64,000 nucleotides of DNA, from positions 133,390 through 197,389 of the forward strand of contig NZ_LMFB01000012.1 in assembly GCF_001426685.1 (NCBI RefSeq), written 5' to 3'. Below, piece after piece: positions 9,530 through 19,731 of the stretch. The position numbers and the translations under genes were made by a program. Position 1 is the first letter of the stretch. Each line of letters starts with the position of its first letter. The notes under the pieces are model-generated. The model made no database searches. It was not told the DNA's origin and worked only from the letters and a program-made list of their open reading frames with translations. This DNA comes from Rhizobium sp. Root483D2 (GTDB lineage Bacteria > Pseudomonadota > Alphaproteobacteria > Rhizobiales > Rhizobiaceae).

Positions 9530-10318
9530 CTATTGCGGAAAGAGCACATGTGTGCGGCCGCTGATGAAATAGGCGAGAAGCCCAGTCCATTCGCGCATCG
9601 CCGTCGTCGTCAGCTGCGCGTTCAGGGAGGGCTGGCTGAAGTCGGGGCCAAGCGCCGCATCGCCGCTGGTGCGGTAATCAACGGGCCATGGCGTCACGTC
9701 TATACCGAGCTTGCGAAACAATCCCACCGATCGCGGCATATGGAAGGCCGAGGTGATCAGGGCGCAGTTCGATAACCCGTTTTCCTCCAGCAGCTGTTTT
9801 GTATTGGCGGCATTCTCAAAGGTGGTGCGCGACGTCGCTTCGCGAATCAGCCGTTCAGGGGCAATGCCGAAGGTGGAAAAGAATATTTCCGATGTCTTTG
9901 CATCGCCGTCATATTGCCCGCTGAACGATCCATCGCCGCCCGAGACCAGAATGCGCGCCGATGGATGAGCCTGCGCAAGCCTCAGCCCTTCGACGAACCG
10001 GTCGCCCGCCTGGTTGAGCTCGATGCCGCCCCGCCGGGCAATCACCTCGTTTTCAAAGGCTCCGCCCAGGATGATGATGCAGGAGAGATCGGAAGGCAGG
10101 CTGGCAGGCCTCGGGATACGGTTTTCCAGCGCCTGCAGCGCCACGGTGCCGGTGCTGGTGAACAGGGTCAGAAAAAGCAGGATGACGGCGAGCCCCGACA
10201 GGAACCGGTTCAGGCTTTTCAAACCGGCGGCAGCAAAGAGAAAGCTCAAGACAAGCAGAACGAAGATCAGCGATAAAGGCTGGGCAAGCAGCCAGAACAG
10301 TTTTGATGCGAGAAACAT
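9530..10318 (-). CDS. YdcF/DUF218 family membrane protein
   Basis: The 262-residue protein has two N-terminal membrane segments (about residues 5-55) followed by a DUF218 domain, with the characteristic CIIILGGAF strand, the GGIELNQAGDRFVEGLRLA region and ILVSGGDG. DUF218 proteins such as ElyC/SanA/YdcF act at the cell envelope; ElyC affects peptidoglycan and lipid-carrier metabolism. The ATG at 10318 is preferred to an upstream in-frame TTG at 10342, which has no ribosome-binding site. Specific substrate unknown. Confidence 0.8.
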   Translation of the reverse strand: MFLASKLFWLLAQPLSLIFVLLVLSFLFAAAGLKSLNRFLSGLAVILLFLTLFTSTGTVALQALENRIPRPASLPSDLSCIIILGGAFENEVIARRGGIELNQAGDRFVEGLRLAQAHPSARILVSGGDGSFSGQYDGDAKTSEIFFSTFGIAPERLIREATSRTTFENAANTKQLLEENGLSNCALITSAFHMPRSVGLFRKLGIDVTPWPVDYRTSGDAALGPDFSQPSLNAQLTTTAMREWTGLLAYFISGRTHVLFPQ

Positions 10319-10465
10319 GAGGTCTGCTACCGTCTCTTCCAAGGGGGAAATGTTTGCGAAATGAGCCTAGCAGCCTGAGGTAATGTTGGCCAATATGGCC
10401 GGATAGGGGTAGAAAAGGCCGGGACAGATCATCCGCCCCGAGCCCTTATGACCGGCGGTAAGGCC

Positions 10466-11656
10466 TCAGGCCCGGCCGAGCCTCGTCGGTGCCGGTGCCG
10501 CTGCCGCTCCCGTCCTGTTACGCCGCAGATAGATCAGCCCGCCAGCAAGCAATATGCCTGCGCCAATAATGGCGATGGCGAGCACCGGCCGGTAGGCAAT
10601 CCAGGCGATGGCGATGACCAGGGGACCAAGGATCAGCGTCAGAATAACGGCAATGACCGAGGTGCCGAAGCCGACGATCGAGCCCACAAACGGAACGAGA
10701 TCGGCGATGATGCCAAGGATCGACAGCATCATGGCAAAGCCGATAAACATGCCGAGCAAGCCGCCGCCGCGAATGAGCCAGGTGATCAGCGTATTCTCGC
10801 TCTGGGCCGCATCGAACATCTGCGGCGCATCGACCTGTCCGGCGGCGCTCAGGAACAGCTCGCGGCCGTTTGTGGCCTTGTAGCCGGTGATCCCCGCACC
10901 TTTCTGCGCACCGATGAAGCTGGCTTCGGCAATATCTTCGCGGCTGAAGCTGATGCGCAGATCGCCGATAGCCGGGTTCTGGCGGTTCTGCGAGACATAA
11001 AGGGTGGTGCCATTGGCCTGGACGGGCCTGTCTGAGCCGATCGCAGCCGTGACCTTTCCGAGGACATCGGGCGTAAGCTTGACCGGCGTTTCCGTTCCGA
11101 GATTGGCAACGGCCTTGCCGTCCACCGTGAAGGCGCCGAGCGTCGCCGTCGCCACGGTGAAGCGGTCGCCCTCGATCGGCATGTCGGGGTTCTGGTGCTG
11201 GCCGCTCTGCTTGAAATCGGAGGAATCGACCGGGCGGGGGCGCCATTCCTTCTTGTAGCTATAGGTGGTCACTGTTTCTTCGCCGCCGCCGAGCGTCTTT
11301 TGGGTTTCGCTCTTGCTGTCTTCAATCCACTGGTACATCTCGACCTGCCGGTTGAGCCCGGCAGCACCGTCAGCCGAAACGCCCAGCATCGGATCTTCCG
11401 GTATGCCGTCGGGTTTGACCGGGCCGGACACATGCACCAGCTTGCCTTCATTGGCCGGATCGACGGCGCCGCTGTCGATCGAAAGGACGATGCCGGCACC
11501 CTCCACCAGTGCGCGGTAGGTCTGGACGGAACGGCCCTCGTTCCAGGACAACAGCCAGATCATTCCGATCACCAGGATCGGGCCGATCACCAGCCCGGCG
11601 AGACCGCTTTTCAGTTTTGAAAACCACGATCTTGTAGTTGTTTCCGTAAAGCTCAT
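10466..11656 (-). CDS. TMEM43 family membrane protein
   Basis: The 396-residue protein has an N-terminal transmembrane helix (about residues 20-40, ending LLSWNEGRS, a family hallmark), a large soluble middle domain, and three or four C-terminal transmembrane helices (about 285-375). This is the layout of TMEM43/DUF1625 proteins, whose bacterial role is unknown. The ATG at 11656 (MSFTETTT) has AGGGGG nine bases upstream; an ATG nine codons earlier is possible. It stands alone, with gaps on both sides. Confidence 0.8.
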   Translation of the reverse strand: MSFTETTTRSWFSKLKSGLAGLVIGPILVIGMIWLLSWNEGRSVQTYRALVEGAGIVLSIDSGAVDPANEGKLVHVSGPVKPDGIPEDPMLGVSADGAAGLNRQVEMYQWIEDSKSETQKTLGGGEETVTTYSYKKEWRPRPVDSSDFKQSGQHQNPDMPIEGDRFTVATATLGAFTVDGKAVANLGTETPVKLTPDVLGKVTAAIGSDRPVQANGTTLYVSQNRQNPAIGDLRISFSREDIAEASFIGAQKGAGITGYKATNGRELFLSAAGQVDAPQMFDAAQSENTLITWLIRGGGLLGMFIGFAMMLSILGIIADLVPFVGSIVGFGTSVIAVILTLILGPLVIAIAWIAYRPVLAIAIIGAGILLAGGLIYLRRNRTGAAAAPAPTRLGRA

Positions 11657-11908
11657 GCCCCTCGTCCCCCTGCTGATGCCCATCCCTTTAACGGTTGGAT
11701 CGGCACACTTATTCGCTGAAACAGGTGCTATCAGAAAACTGGAAAAATTAAATAGAGTGATCCCCGGTCGTGGTGAACCGTCTTTGGGGTATTAAGGACG
11801 TTTCGGCATATTCATTCCCTGCAGACGGAGTTGTTTTTCCATTTCGACCCTTGTCCATGATCCGGCGGCTTGTATCTTGCGGCCTGACAGGGAATGGGGA
11901 GGCTTGGC

Positions 11909-13066
11909 ATGACATCGCTCAACGCGGCATTTGAAACAGGAACCTTTGTCGGGCGCGTCTGGCGCCCCGATGTGGCGGGTCCCGCGCTGGTGGTCCTGCG
12001 CGGTGGCGATCTCATCGATATCACCTCGAAAGAGGTGCCGACGATGCGCGATCTTCTGGAGTTCGACGACCCCATTGCATTTCTGGCCGGAACGTCAGGC
12101 GAGCGTCTGTCCACCCTTGAGGCCATCACGGCCGCCTCGGTCGAGGCCGCTGGCGATCTCTCGATCATGCATCTGCTGGCGCCGTGCGACCTGCAGGCGG
12201 TCAAGGCCTGCGGCGTCACCTTCGCCCGTTCGATGATCGAGCGCGTGATCGAGGAAAAGGCTGCGGGAAACCCGGCTCTGGCCGAAACGATGCGCGCGCG
12301 CGTCACCGGGATTATCGGCGACAGCCTGCGCGACCTGAAGGCCGGGTCGCCGGAAGCGGCCAAGGTGAAGGCGGCGCTGATCGAGGTCGGCGTCTGGTCG
12401 CAATATCTGGAAGTCGGCATCGGCCCGGATGCGGAGGTGTTTTCCAAGGCGCAGGTCCTGGCCTCGGTCGGCTGGGGCGCCTCGGTCGGGCTGCATCCGA
12501 TCTCGAAATGGAACAATCCCGAGCCGGAGATCGTGCTGGCCGTCGATAGCCAGGGCCGCGTCAAGGGGGCGGCGCTCGGCAATGACGTCAACCTGCGCGA
12601 TGTCGAGGGCCGCTCGGCGCTGCTGCTCGGCAAGGCCAAGGACAACAATGCCTCCTCCGCCATCGGCCCGTTCATCCGCCTGTTCGACGATACCTATTCC
12701 ATCGACGATGTGCGCAGCGCCGATCTGTCGCTAACGATCAGCGGCCCCGATGGTTTCGTCTTGAAAGGGGCAAGCACGATGCGGGAGATCAGCCGCGATC
12801 CGCTCGATCTGGTTGCCCAGACGATCGGCCGACATCATCAATATCCCGATGGCTTCATGCTGTTCATGGGAACCCTGTTTGCGCCGGTCGAGGATCGCGA
12901 TACCCCGGGCCAGGGCTTCACCCACAAGCTCGGCGATGTCGTGACGATCGCAAATGCCGAATTGGGATCGCTGACCAACACGGTACGCCTCTCGACCGAA
13001 TGCCCGCCCTGGACGTTCGGCCCATCGGCATTGATGCGCAACCTTGCGGCCCGTGGGCTGCTCTAA
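11909..13066 (+). CDS. Fumarylacetoacetate hydrolase (FAH) family protein
   Basis: The 385-residue protein has a FAH fold in its C-terminal two thirds. The metal-binding acidic residues are visible in NPEPEIVLAVDSQG (about residues 203-216) and GNDVNLRDVEG (about 224-234). The family includes hydrolases, isomerases and 2-keto-3-deoxy sugar-acid dehydratases; proteins of this length often act on sugar acids, but no neighbour confirms this. The start at 11909 follows a strong GGGGAGG site. Its stop overlaps the stop of the convergent metallophosphatase gene. Confidence 0.8.
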   Translation: MTSLNAAFETGTFVGRVWRPDVAGPALVVLRGGDLIDITSKEVPTMRDLLEFDDPIAFLAGTSGERLSTLEAITAASVEAAGDLSIMHLLAPCDLQAVKACGVTFARSMIERVIEEKAAGNPALAETMRARVTGIIGDSLRDLKAGSPEAAKVKAALIEVGVWSQYLEVGIGPDAEVFSKAQVLASVGWGASVGLHPISKWNNPEPEIVLAVDSQGRVKGAALGNDVNLRDVEGRSALLLGKAKDNNASSAIGPFIRLFDDTYSIDDVRSADLSLTISGPDGFVLKGASTMREISRDPLDLVAQTIGRHHQYPDGFMLFMGTLFAPVEDRDTPGQGFTHKLGDVVTIANAELGSLTNTVRLSTECPPWTFGPSALMRNLAARGLL

Positions 13067-13839
13067 CGGCTCTGGATGATACCGGGCGGTTCGCCGTGTG
13101 ATAGCCGCACGGCCGACAGGATGCCGCTCCTGTAGATGCCCGTATCGATATTGATGCGCGAAGGACCGATCTCGACCCGTGCCACCGGCGTATGGCCATG
13201 CACGGTGACGAAGCCGTTGGCCGCGTGTTGATGGTCTGCGGCCCCCGGCCTGATCCACAAAAGGTCCGCATCCTTCTGCTCTGTCAGTGCCACGCCCTTC
13301 TTCAGGCCCGCATGGACAAAACAATAGCCGGGCACCTGTAGCAACGACGGCAGCGATGTCAGGAACGCGACATGGCTGGCGGGAATAAGGGTTTCCAGCA
13401 GCGTTTTTTGCTCGGCCCGGCCTGTTGGAAGCCTGTTCAGCCCATAGGAACGCAGCGTCTCCATGCCGCCCAGGCGCAGCCAGTGGTGGTCAGTCGCGGG
13501 ATTGCCGAGAAAATCAAGCATCACCGCCTCATGATTGCCGGAAAGGCAGATGCGGCGGATACCGGCAAGAGGCCGCGTGGTCAGCCGGGTGAGCACGGCG
13601 GATGATTTCGGTCCGCGATCGACGTAATCGCCGAGCATGACCAGCCATTTCACCCCGTTGCGCCTGGCGCCATCCGCAATGATCAGCTCTTCCAGCCGGC
13701 CCAGCGTATCGTCATAGCCGTGCACGTCGCCGACGGCATAGATATGGTCCGGCGCCCTGTCGAACAAAAGCTTCCGCCTTTGTTCGGGCGGCGATGCCGC
13801 AGCGCGGCTGCGCAGGAAATCAAGGATTCCGCGGATCAT
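13063..13839 (-). CDS. Metallophosphoesterase of the Ser/Thr phosphatase / Ap4A hydrolase type
   Basis: The 258-residue protein shows the PPP-family metal motifs GDVHG (about 37-41), GDYVDRG (70-76) and GNHE (101-104), plus VHAGL and VHGHTPV near the C-terminus. Such enzymes hydrolyse phosphoproteins or diadenosine tetraphosphate. The ATG at 13839 has GGAGG upstream and overlaps the end of lpsL by 20 bases, so it is probably translated from the rkpK-lpsL transcript. Whether it acts on proteins, nucleotides or a polysaccharide intermediate is not decided by the sequence. Confidence 0.88.
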   Translation of the reverse strand: MIRGILDFLRSRAAASPPEQRRKLLFDRAPDHIYAVGDVHGYDDTLGRLEELIIADGARRNGVKWLVMLGDYVDRGPKSSAVLTRLTTRPLAGIRRICLSGNHEAVMLDFLGNPATDHHWLRLGGMETLRSYGLNRLPTGRAEQKTLLETLIPASHVAFLTSLPSLLQVPGYCFVHAGLKKGVALTEQKDADLLWIRPGAADHQHAANGFVTVHGHTPVARVEIGPSRINIDTGIYRSGILSAVRLSHGEPPGIIQSR

Positions 13840-14851
13840 CAGGCGCCTCCGCCGCCACCATCTCGGCGCGATACCACGCGACAAAGCGGCGCACGCCCTC
13901 TTCCACCGAAATCGACGGCGTGAAGCCGGTCAGGCTGTGGAGAAGATCGGGTGATGCAAAGGTTCTGGGGACATCGCCTTGCTGCATCGGCAGCATGGTG
14001 CGGATCGCCGGACGCCCGACGGCGGCCTCGACCGTTTCGACGAAATGCATCAGCGCGACCGGCTGCCCGCCGCCGATATTGACGATGCGAAACGGCGCAT
14101 GATGCGACAGCGTATCGATCGCCTCGACGCGATTATCCTGCGCCGGAGCAACGGCTGTCAGCCGGACAATGCCCTCGACGAGATCGTCGATATAGGTGAA
14201 GTCGCGGCTCATCCGGCCCTCGCCATAAATCTCGATCGTCCGGCCGTTGAGGATGCAATCGACGAATTTGAACAGCGCCATGTCCGGACGGCCCCAGGGG
14301 CCGTAGACCGTGAAGAACCGGAACGCCGTCGTCGGCACGCCGTAGAGATGCGCATAGCTGTGCGCCATCAGCTCGCCGGACTTCTTGGTGGCCGCATAGA
14401 GCGTCATCGGCTCGTCGGCCCGGTCGGTCTCGGCAAACGGGATTTTGTCGTTGGCGCCGTAAATCGAGGAGGTGGAGGCCAAGAGCAGATGCCTGGGCTG
14501 CACGGCCTTGGCCAGTTCCAGCATGTTCCAGGTGCCGATCAGATTGGAATCGACATAAGCCTTCGGGTTTTCCAGGCTGTAGCGCACGCCCGCCTGCGCC
14601 GCCAGATGAACGATGACGTCGGGCTCGCCCATTTCGGCTGCCCGTTCCAGCGCATCCCTGTCTTCCAGCATGCCGATCACCGGCCGGAAGCCGTTGGACC
14701 GGGCGAGGATCGCATGGCGCCGTTCCTTCAGGCGCACATCATAATAGAGCGTCATGCCATCGAAACCGGTCACGAAATGGCCATCGTCCAGCAGCCGCTT
14801 GGCCAGGTGGAACCCGATGAACCCTGCCGTTCCCGTGATCAGATAGCGCAT
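13820..14851 (-). CDS. lpsL: UDP-glucuronate 4-epimerase (LpsL type)
   Basis: The 343-residue extended SDR carries the GxxGxxG nucleotide motif GTAGFIG (7-13), the catalytic STSSIYG serine region (127-133) and Y152-xxx-K156 (YAATK). It converts UDP-glucuronate to UDP-galacturonate, a precursor for lipopolysaccharide and capsule. It lies 49 bases downstream of rkpK, which makes UDP-glucuronate, as in Sinorhizobium meliloti, so the two genes form a consecutive pathway. The ATG at 14851 has AAGGAG five bases upstream. Confidence 0.92.
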   Translation of the reverse strand: MRYLITGTAGFIGFHLAKRLLDDGHFVTGFDGMTLYYDVRLKERRHAILARSNGFRPVIGMLEDRDALERAAEMGEPDVIVHLAAQAGVRYSLENPKAYVDSNLIGTWNMLELAKAVQPRHLLLASTSSIYGANDKIPFAETDRADEPMTLYAATKKSGELMAHSYAHLYGVPTTAFRFFTVYGPWGRPDMALFKFVDCILNGRTIEIYGEGRMSRDFTYIDDLVEGIVRLTAVAPAQDNRVEAIDTLSHHAPFRIVNIGGGQPVALMHFVETVEAAVGRPAIRTMLPMQQGDVPRTFASPDLLHSLTGFTPSISVEEGVRRFVAWYRAEMVAAEAPDDPRNP

Positions 14852-14900
14852 GCCGGCTCCTTGCTGGTCGTGACCGCCGTGGATCGATATCTCCCGCCTC

Positions 14901-16208
14901 CTAGTCCGGGCGGCCGATGCTTGTATAGGCAAACCCGTGTTTGGTGACCTCGCCGGCCTGATAGATATTGCGGAGATCGACGAGGATCGGCGTGTTCATC
15001 AGGGCCTTCAGGCGGAGAAGATTAAGCGCGCGGAACTCGTTCCATTCGGTGACGATCACCAGCGCATCCGCACCTTCGGCGGCCTTATAGGGATTGTCGG
15101 CATAGGCGATGCCGTCGATCACCTTCGTAGCGTTTTCCATGCCTTCGGGATCATAGCCGGTGACGATGGCCCCAGCGTCGGTCAGCGCCTGGATGACGGC
15201 GATGGCCGGACTGTCGCGCATGTCGTCGGTGTTCGGCTTGAAGGTGAGGCCAAGCACTGCGACCTTCTTGCCGCGCACGTCGCCGCCGGCAGCCGCAATC
15301 ACCTTGCGGCCCATGGCGCGCTTGCGGTTGTCGTTGACGGATACCACGGTCTCGATCAGGCGCACCGGGCTGTCATGGTCCTGCGCTGTTTTGACCAGCG
15401 CCAGCGTGTCCTTGGGAAAACACGAGCCGCCATAGCCAGGACCGGCATGCAGGAACTTACCGCCGATACGGCCGTCGAGACCAATACCGCGTGCAACCTC
15501 CTGCACATTGGCGCCGACCTTTTCGCACAGGTCCGCCATCTCGTTGATGAAGGTGATCTTCATCGCCAGAAACGCATTGCCGGCATATTTGATCAGCTCG
15601 GAGGTGCGCCGGGTGGTGAACAGTAGCGGCGACTGATTGAGATAGAGCGGCCGGTAGACCTCGGTCATCACGCCCCGGGCGCGCTCGTCATCAAGGCCGA
15701 TAACGATGCGGTCAGGCCGCTTGAAATCGTCGATGGCAGCACCCTCGCGCAGGAATTCCGGATTGGACACCACGGCAATATCGGCATCCGGATTGGTCTC
15801 GCGCATGATCCGCTCGACCTCGTCGCCGGTGCCGACCGGAACGGTGGACTTGGTGACAACGACAGTAAAGCCGGTCACATGCGCGGCGATCTCGCGGGCG
15901 GCATCATAGACATAGGAGAGGTCCGCATGGCCATCGCCGCGCCGCGATGGCGTGCCCACCGCAATGAAGATCACATCGCTCTGCGCAACGCTGGTTGCCA
16001 GATCGGTGGTAAAACTCAGCCGCCCGTCCTTGACATTGTCGGCCACCAGCTGCTCAAGACCCGGCTCGAAGATCGGGATGCGGCCGGCCAGCAGCGCTTC
16101 GATCTTGCTGGCGTCCTTGTCGATGCAGACAACGTCATGACCGAAATCGGCAAAACACACGCCCGAGACCAGTCCGACATATCCTGCACCGATCATCGTG
16201 ATTTTCAT
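14901..16208 (-). CDS. rkpK: UDP-glucose 6-dehydrogenase (RkpK type)
   Basis: This enzyme oxidises UDP-glucose to UDP-glucuronate with two NAD. The 435-residue protein has the N-terminal Rossmann motif GAGYVGL (7-13), the catalytic Lys region [13 protein letters not shown] (K217) and the catalytic Cys in GGSCFPKDT (C263). A third UDP-binding domain follows ([16 protein letters not shown], about 320-335). The start at 16208 (MKITMIG) has GGAG six bases before it; upstream in-frame sequence has no family similarity. It is the first gene of rkpK-lpsL-metallophosphatase. Confidence 0.96.
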   Translation of the reverse strand: MKITMIGAGYVGLVSGVCFADFGHDVVCIDKDASKIEALLAGRIPIFEPGLEQLVADNVKDGRLSFTTDLATSVAQSDVIFIAVGTPSRRGDGHADLSYVYDAAREIAAHVTGFTVVVTKSTVPVGTGDEVERIMRETNPDADIAVVSNPEFLREGAAIDDFKRPDRIVIGLDDERARGVMTEVYRPLYLNQSPLLFTTRRTSELIKYAGNAFLAMKITFINEMADLCEKVGANVQEVARGIGLDGRIGGKFLHAGPGYGGSCFPKDTLALVKTAQDHDSPVRLIETVVSVNDNRKRAMGRKVIAAAGGDVRGKKVAVLGLTFKPNTDDMRDSPAIAVIQALTDAGAIVTGYDPEGMENATKVIDGIAYADNPYKAAEGADALVIVTEWNEFRALNLLRLKALMNTPILVDLRNIYQAGEVTKHGFAYTSIGRPD

Positions 16209-16402
16209 GGCAAACTCCAAAAACACATCGCACGGCGCATAACGGCCCAGCCTCGGATGCGCATATAGCCGCATCCTTAGTCAAACATACTCATGTTGCC
16301 AATGCCGGATATGCCAGGCCAGCCTGCGACTGCACTTGCCAGCCGGACACTGATGGTTAGATTGCCGCCGGAAGAGGCAAGGCAGGCGGGAGAACAGCAG
16401 AC

Positions 16403-16990
16403 ATGGCGGAGATATTTCGCTGGCACAACGAGCCGGCTATCTGGAGCGGAGATGCCGGGCAGCTTTCTCTGAAAACCGACGCGAAAACCGATTTCTGGCA
16501 GGAAACCTTCTACGGCTTCCACCGGGACAGCGGCCACGCCTATCTTCGTCCTGTCTCCGGCGATTTTACAGGATCTGCGACAATCATCGGGGCTTACGAA
16601 ACCCTCTACGATCAGGCCGGTCTCATGCTGCGCCTCAATGAGCGCAACTGGATCAAATGCGGCATAGAATATACGGACGGAATGATGCATTTCAGCGTGG
16701 TGGTCACACGCGGCGTGTCGGACTGGTCGGTCATTCCGCTACCCGACATGGCCCCATCAGCACAGCTTTTCGTGCGGTTGACGCGCCATGACGCGGCCGT
16801 GCGCGTTCAGTTCCGGTTGAGCGGGGACGCGCCCTGGCAGATGGCGCGGCTCTGCCCGTTCTTCAGGGGCGATGCCGCATTCGGGGTCACGGCATGCTCG
16901 CCGGAACGCGGCGGGTTTGAGGCGACGTTCAGCGGCATCGCCGTCGGCCCGCCGATCAGCCGCGCCCTGCACGATGCGGACCACGGCTAA
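16403..16990 (+). CDS. DUF1349 domain protein (concanavalin-like fold)
   Basis: The 195-residue protein belongs to the DUF1349/YesU type. Typical segments are WQETFYGFHRDSGH (about 31-44), DQAGLMLR and WIKCGIEYTDG (about 74-96) and VTRGVSDWS. The family is predicted to adopt a jelly-roll lectin-like fold; function is not established. No signal peptide is seen, so it is cytosolic. It is convergent with the OsmC gene, with 3 bases between the stops. Confidence 0.8.
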   Translation: MAEIFRWHNEPAIWSGDAGQLSLKTDAKTDFWQETFYGFHRDSGHAYLRPVSGDFTGSATIIGAYETLYDQAGLMLRLNERNWIKCGIEYTDGMMHFSVVVTRGVSDWSVIPLPDMAPSAQLFVRLTRHDAAVRVQFRLSGDAPWQMARLCPFFRGDAAFGVTACSPERGGFEATFSGIAVGPPISRALHDADHG

Positions 16991-16993
16991 ATC

Positions 16994-17422
16994 TCAATCG
17001 AGAACCGTCATTGAAAAATCGGCACCGCCACGCAGCGTGTTGCTGACCGTACAGATTTCTTCTTCGGCGGCGTGAGCGATCGCATTCCGGGCTTCCGCCG
17101 GAAAGTCTCCCCGGATTGTCAAAACCGCATTGAACTTCACCACGCGCGACAGGCCTTCGGTGGACTTTTCGCCGCTGACATCGGCGCGGATTTCGCTCAC
17201 CCGGTCGAGCAGGCCCATCTGGCTCGCAGCGATCCGGGCGCTCATGGCAAGACAGGCTGAAAGCGAAGCGTAGAGAAGGTCGATCGGGTTGAAGCCGGCC
17301 TGCGAGGGACCGTTCACGATCTGGATTTCACCGCCCGTCGCGGATGTGACCTGAGGAAACCCGTGCCGGCCAAGAACAGCGATTGCGCCGGTTGGTCTGG
17401 TTTTTGTCGCTAATTCCGCCAT
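16994..17422 (-). CDS. OsmC/Ohr family peroxiredoxin-like protein
   Basis: The 142-residue protein has the two conserved cysteines of OsmC/Ohr thiol peroxidases: one in SLSACLAMSAR (about C57) and one in EEEICTVSNTLR (about C125). These proteins reduce organic hydroperoxides. The segment GFNPIDLLYASLSAC fits the OsmC/YhfA branch rather than classic Ohr. The start ATG has CAGGAGAG upstream. Confidence 0.88.
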   Translation of the reverse strand: MAELATKTRPTGAIAVLGRHGFPQVTSATGGEIQIVNGPSQAGFNPIDLLYASLSACLAMSARIAASQMGLLDRVSEIRADVSGEKSTEGLSRVVKFNAVLTIRGDFPAEARNAIAHAAEEEICTVSNTLRGGADFSMTVLD

Positions 17423-17597
17423 TTTGCTCTCCTGAAGTCACATGCAGTACATTTGATAGGCAATTTTTCAGTGTTGGAAGCTATTTGAGCCTTCATGACC
17501 AATAAAACCTGACGGAATCATTAGTCGGATTTTATGGAAATTTGTGTCCGCAAATAGCGGAACATCCGCAAGAGTTTTTCCGGCCATCACACGATAA

Positions 17598-17665
17598 GAG
17601 GCGTTCGTGCTTCGCCCGGGGCATCCGATTTTGCGATAACCATACCACACCGGGGCAAACGCCTC
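17598..17665 (+). promoter_or_regulatory. Possible structured 5' leader of metQ
   Basis: GAGGCGTT (17598-17605) can pair perfectly with AACGCCTC (17658-17665). This closes a 52-base segment that ends 7 bases before the AGGACGGG ribosome-binding region of metQ. The position suggests a regulatory mRNA element, but I could not match it to a known SAM riboswitch class. Confidence 0.3.
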
Positions 17666-17687
17666 ATCTGACAGGACGGGACTGACA

Positions 17688-18521
17688 ATGACCAAAAAGA
17701 CGATCTTTCACACACTCTCGCGCCGCGCGGCCCTGACCGCTCTTGCCGTTTCCGCCGCTGCGATCGCTGGCTTTGCCGCGCCGTCCGCAAGCTTTGCCCA
17801 GGACAAGTCGATCAAGGTCGGCATCATCAGCGGCGAGGACGAAGACGTCTGGCGCGTTGTCACCACGGAGGCCGCAAAGCAGGGCCTGACCATCGAAACC
17901 GTTGTCTTCAACGATTATACCCAGCCGAACGAGGCACTGGAGCGCGGCGAAGTCGATGCCAACGCCTTCCAGCATCAGCCCTATTTGGACAACCAGATCC
18001 AGCAGCACGGCTATCATATCGTCAATGTCGGCTATACCGGCGTCTGGCCGATCGGCCTCTACACCAAGAAGTTCAAGACCATCGCCGAACTGCCAGAAGG
18101 TGCCGTGATCGGCGTGCCGAATGATCCGTCGAACGAAGGCCGTGCGCTGCGCGTGTTGCAGAACGAAGGCATCATCAAGCTGAAGGACGGCACCGGCATC
18201 CTGGCGACGATCGCCGATATCGTTGAAAATCCGAAGAAGGTCGAAATCAAGGAACTCGACGCTGGCGTCGTTGGTCGCGCGATCGAAGACCTCGATGCCG
18301 CCGTCGTCAACACCGATTGGGCTCTGAAGAGCGGCCTGTCTGCGGACGACCGCGTCGCCCAGGAGCCGGTTGATAACAACCCCTACCGCAACTTCATCGC
18401 CGTCAAGACCGGCACGGAGAACGAAGCCTGGGTAAAGACATTGGTCTCCGCCTATCAGAACGACGCCGTCAAGGCTGAATTCGACAAGGTCTACAAGGGT
18501 ACCGGCATCAGCGCCTATTGA
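17688..18521 (+). CDS. metQ: MetQ-type methionine ABC transporter substrate-binding protein
   Basis: The 277-residue NlpA/MetQ-family protein binds methionine (D- or L-) in the periplasm and passes it to MetI/MetN. The N-terminus has a signal sequence with twin arginines (SRRAALTALAV) ending near ASFAQ, but no lipobox cysteine, so it is soluble rather than a lipoprotein. Family segments are VGIISGEDEDVW, NAFQHQPYLD, VGYTGVWPIGLY and PNDPSNEGRAL. It is the first gene of metQ-metN-metI; the 265-base upstream region has no other gene. Confidence 0.93.
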   Translation: MTKKTIFHTLSRRAALTALAVSAAAIAGFAAPSASFAQDKSIKVGIISGEDEDVWRVVTTEAAKQGLTIETVVFNDYTQPNEALERGEVDANAFQHQPYLDNQIQQHGYHIVNVGYTGVWPIGLYTKKFKTIAELPEGAVIGVPNDPSNEGRALRVLQNEGIIKLKDGTGILATIADIVENPKKVEIKELDAGVVGRAIEDLDAAVVNTDWALKSGLSADDRVAQEPVDNNPYRNFIAVKTGTENEAWVKTLVSAYQNDAVKAEFDKVYKGTGISAY

Positions 18522-18651
18522 TCCACTTTCGTACCTTTGAGCGAAGGGGTACGCTAAACCGGGCGGTTCTGGCATTCGTTTGCCAGGGCCGCCTTGGGCG
18601 TTTTGTAGAGATGCGCAAAACAAACGCCGAAAACACAACGAAGGACAAAGT

Positions 18652-19731
18652 ATGAATTCTGTTGTTTCCGATCCTGCGGCTGCGGGCCGATCGCAGGCGG
18701 GTGAGGTCGTCCGGCTGGTGGATGTCAAGCGCCGCTTCGGCACGACACCCGCTCTCGACGGTGTGTCGCTGACGGTGCGCAAAGGCGAAATTCTCGGCAT
18801 TATCGGCCGAAGCGGCGCCGGCAAATCGACGCTGATTCGGTGCCTGAACGGGCTGGAGCAGGCCGATAGCGGTGAAATCCATATCGAAGGCCGCAATATC
18901 ACCGGTTTGAGCGAAAAGGAACTGCAGCCGCTGCGCCGCCGCATCGGCATGATCTTCCAGCACTTCAATCTTCTGTCGGCGAAAACCGTCGAGGAAAACG
19001 TGGCGCTGCCTTTGAAGATCGAAGGCCTGGGCAGGGCCGAGCGCCTGAAGCGCGCTGCCGAACTGCTGGATCTCGTCGGCCTGTCCGACAAGGCGAAGGC
19101 CTACCCGTCGTCGCTGTCCGGCGGCCAGAAGCAGCGCGTCGGCATCGCCCGCGCCCTTGCCGCGCGTCCGGCCCTTTTGCTGTCGGACGAGGCAACCTCG
19201 GCGCTCGACCCGGAAACGACCCGCTCGATCCTGGCGCTGTTGAAGGACATCAACCGCAAACTCGGCCTGACCATCCTCTTGATCACCCACGAAATGGAAG
19301 TGGTGCGCAGCGTCGCCGATCGCGTTGCGGTCATCGATGCCGGCCGTATCGTCGAAGAAGGCCAGGTCTGGTCGGTCTTTGCCAATCCGCAGGCGCCGAT
19401 CACGCAGAGCCTGCTGAGCGGCATCCGGCCGCAACTGCCTGACGCGATTGCCGCGCGGCTGTCGCCGGTGGGCGGAGCCGAGCAGATTTTCAGCGTCGAT
19501 ATGGCCGGCCCTGCCGCCCAAGGTGCGCTGTTTGCCGATCTGTCGCAGGCCCTGCCGCAGGCCTTCCGCCTCGTTCACGGCGGTATCGATCATATTCAGG
19601 ACCAGCCGGTGGCGCGGTTCTTCATAGCCGTTCCCACACGCGACGCCGCACTGCCGGAACAGGTCCAGAATTTTCTAAAGGCTCGCGGTGCGCGGGTGGA
19701 GGTGCTTGGTTATGACGCCAATCATGCTTGA
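18652..19731 (+). CDS. metN: Methionine ABC transporter ATP-binding protein MetN
   Basis: The 359-residue ATPase energises methionine import. Walker A is GRSGAGKST (52-60), the ABC signature LSGGQKQR (155-162) and Walker B LLLSDEATSALD (176-187). In place of the usual DEAT flank, LSDEAT is a MetN hallmark. The C-terminal 85 residues form the NIL/ACT-like regulatory domain that binds methionine in trans-inhibited MetN proteins. The start at 18652 has AAGGA upstream. It overlaps metI. Confidence 0.95.
   Translation: MNSVVSDPAAAGRSQAGEVVRLVDVKRRFGTTPALDGVSLTVRKGEILGIIGRSGAGKSTLIRCLNGLEQADSGEIHIEGRNITGLSEKELQPLRRRIGMIFQHFNLLSAKTVEENVALPLKIEGLGRAERLKRAAELLDLVGLSDKAKAYPSSLSGGQKQRVGIARALAARPALLLSDEATSALDPETTRSILALLKDINRKLGLTILLITHEMEVVRSVADRVAVIDAGRIVEEGQVWSVFANPQAPITQSLLSGIRPQLPDAIAARLSPVGGAEQIFSVDMAGPAAQGALFADLSQALPQAFRLVHGGIDHIQDQPVARFFIAVPTRDAALPEQVQNFLKARGARVEVLGYDANHA

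Noticed and set aside
17423..17687. SAM-II riboswitch upstream of metQ
   Set aside because: The conserved SAM-II loop and pseudoknot elements could not be found by eye. Only a long-range helix is present, so no class was assigned.
17664..19091. 475-residue open frame antisense to metQ and metN
   Set aside because: It lies entirely opposite two well-supported genes, has no ribosome-binding site or recognisable motif, and reflects GC-rich codon bias in the opposite strand.
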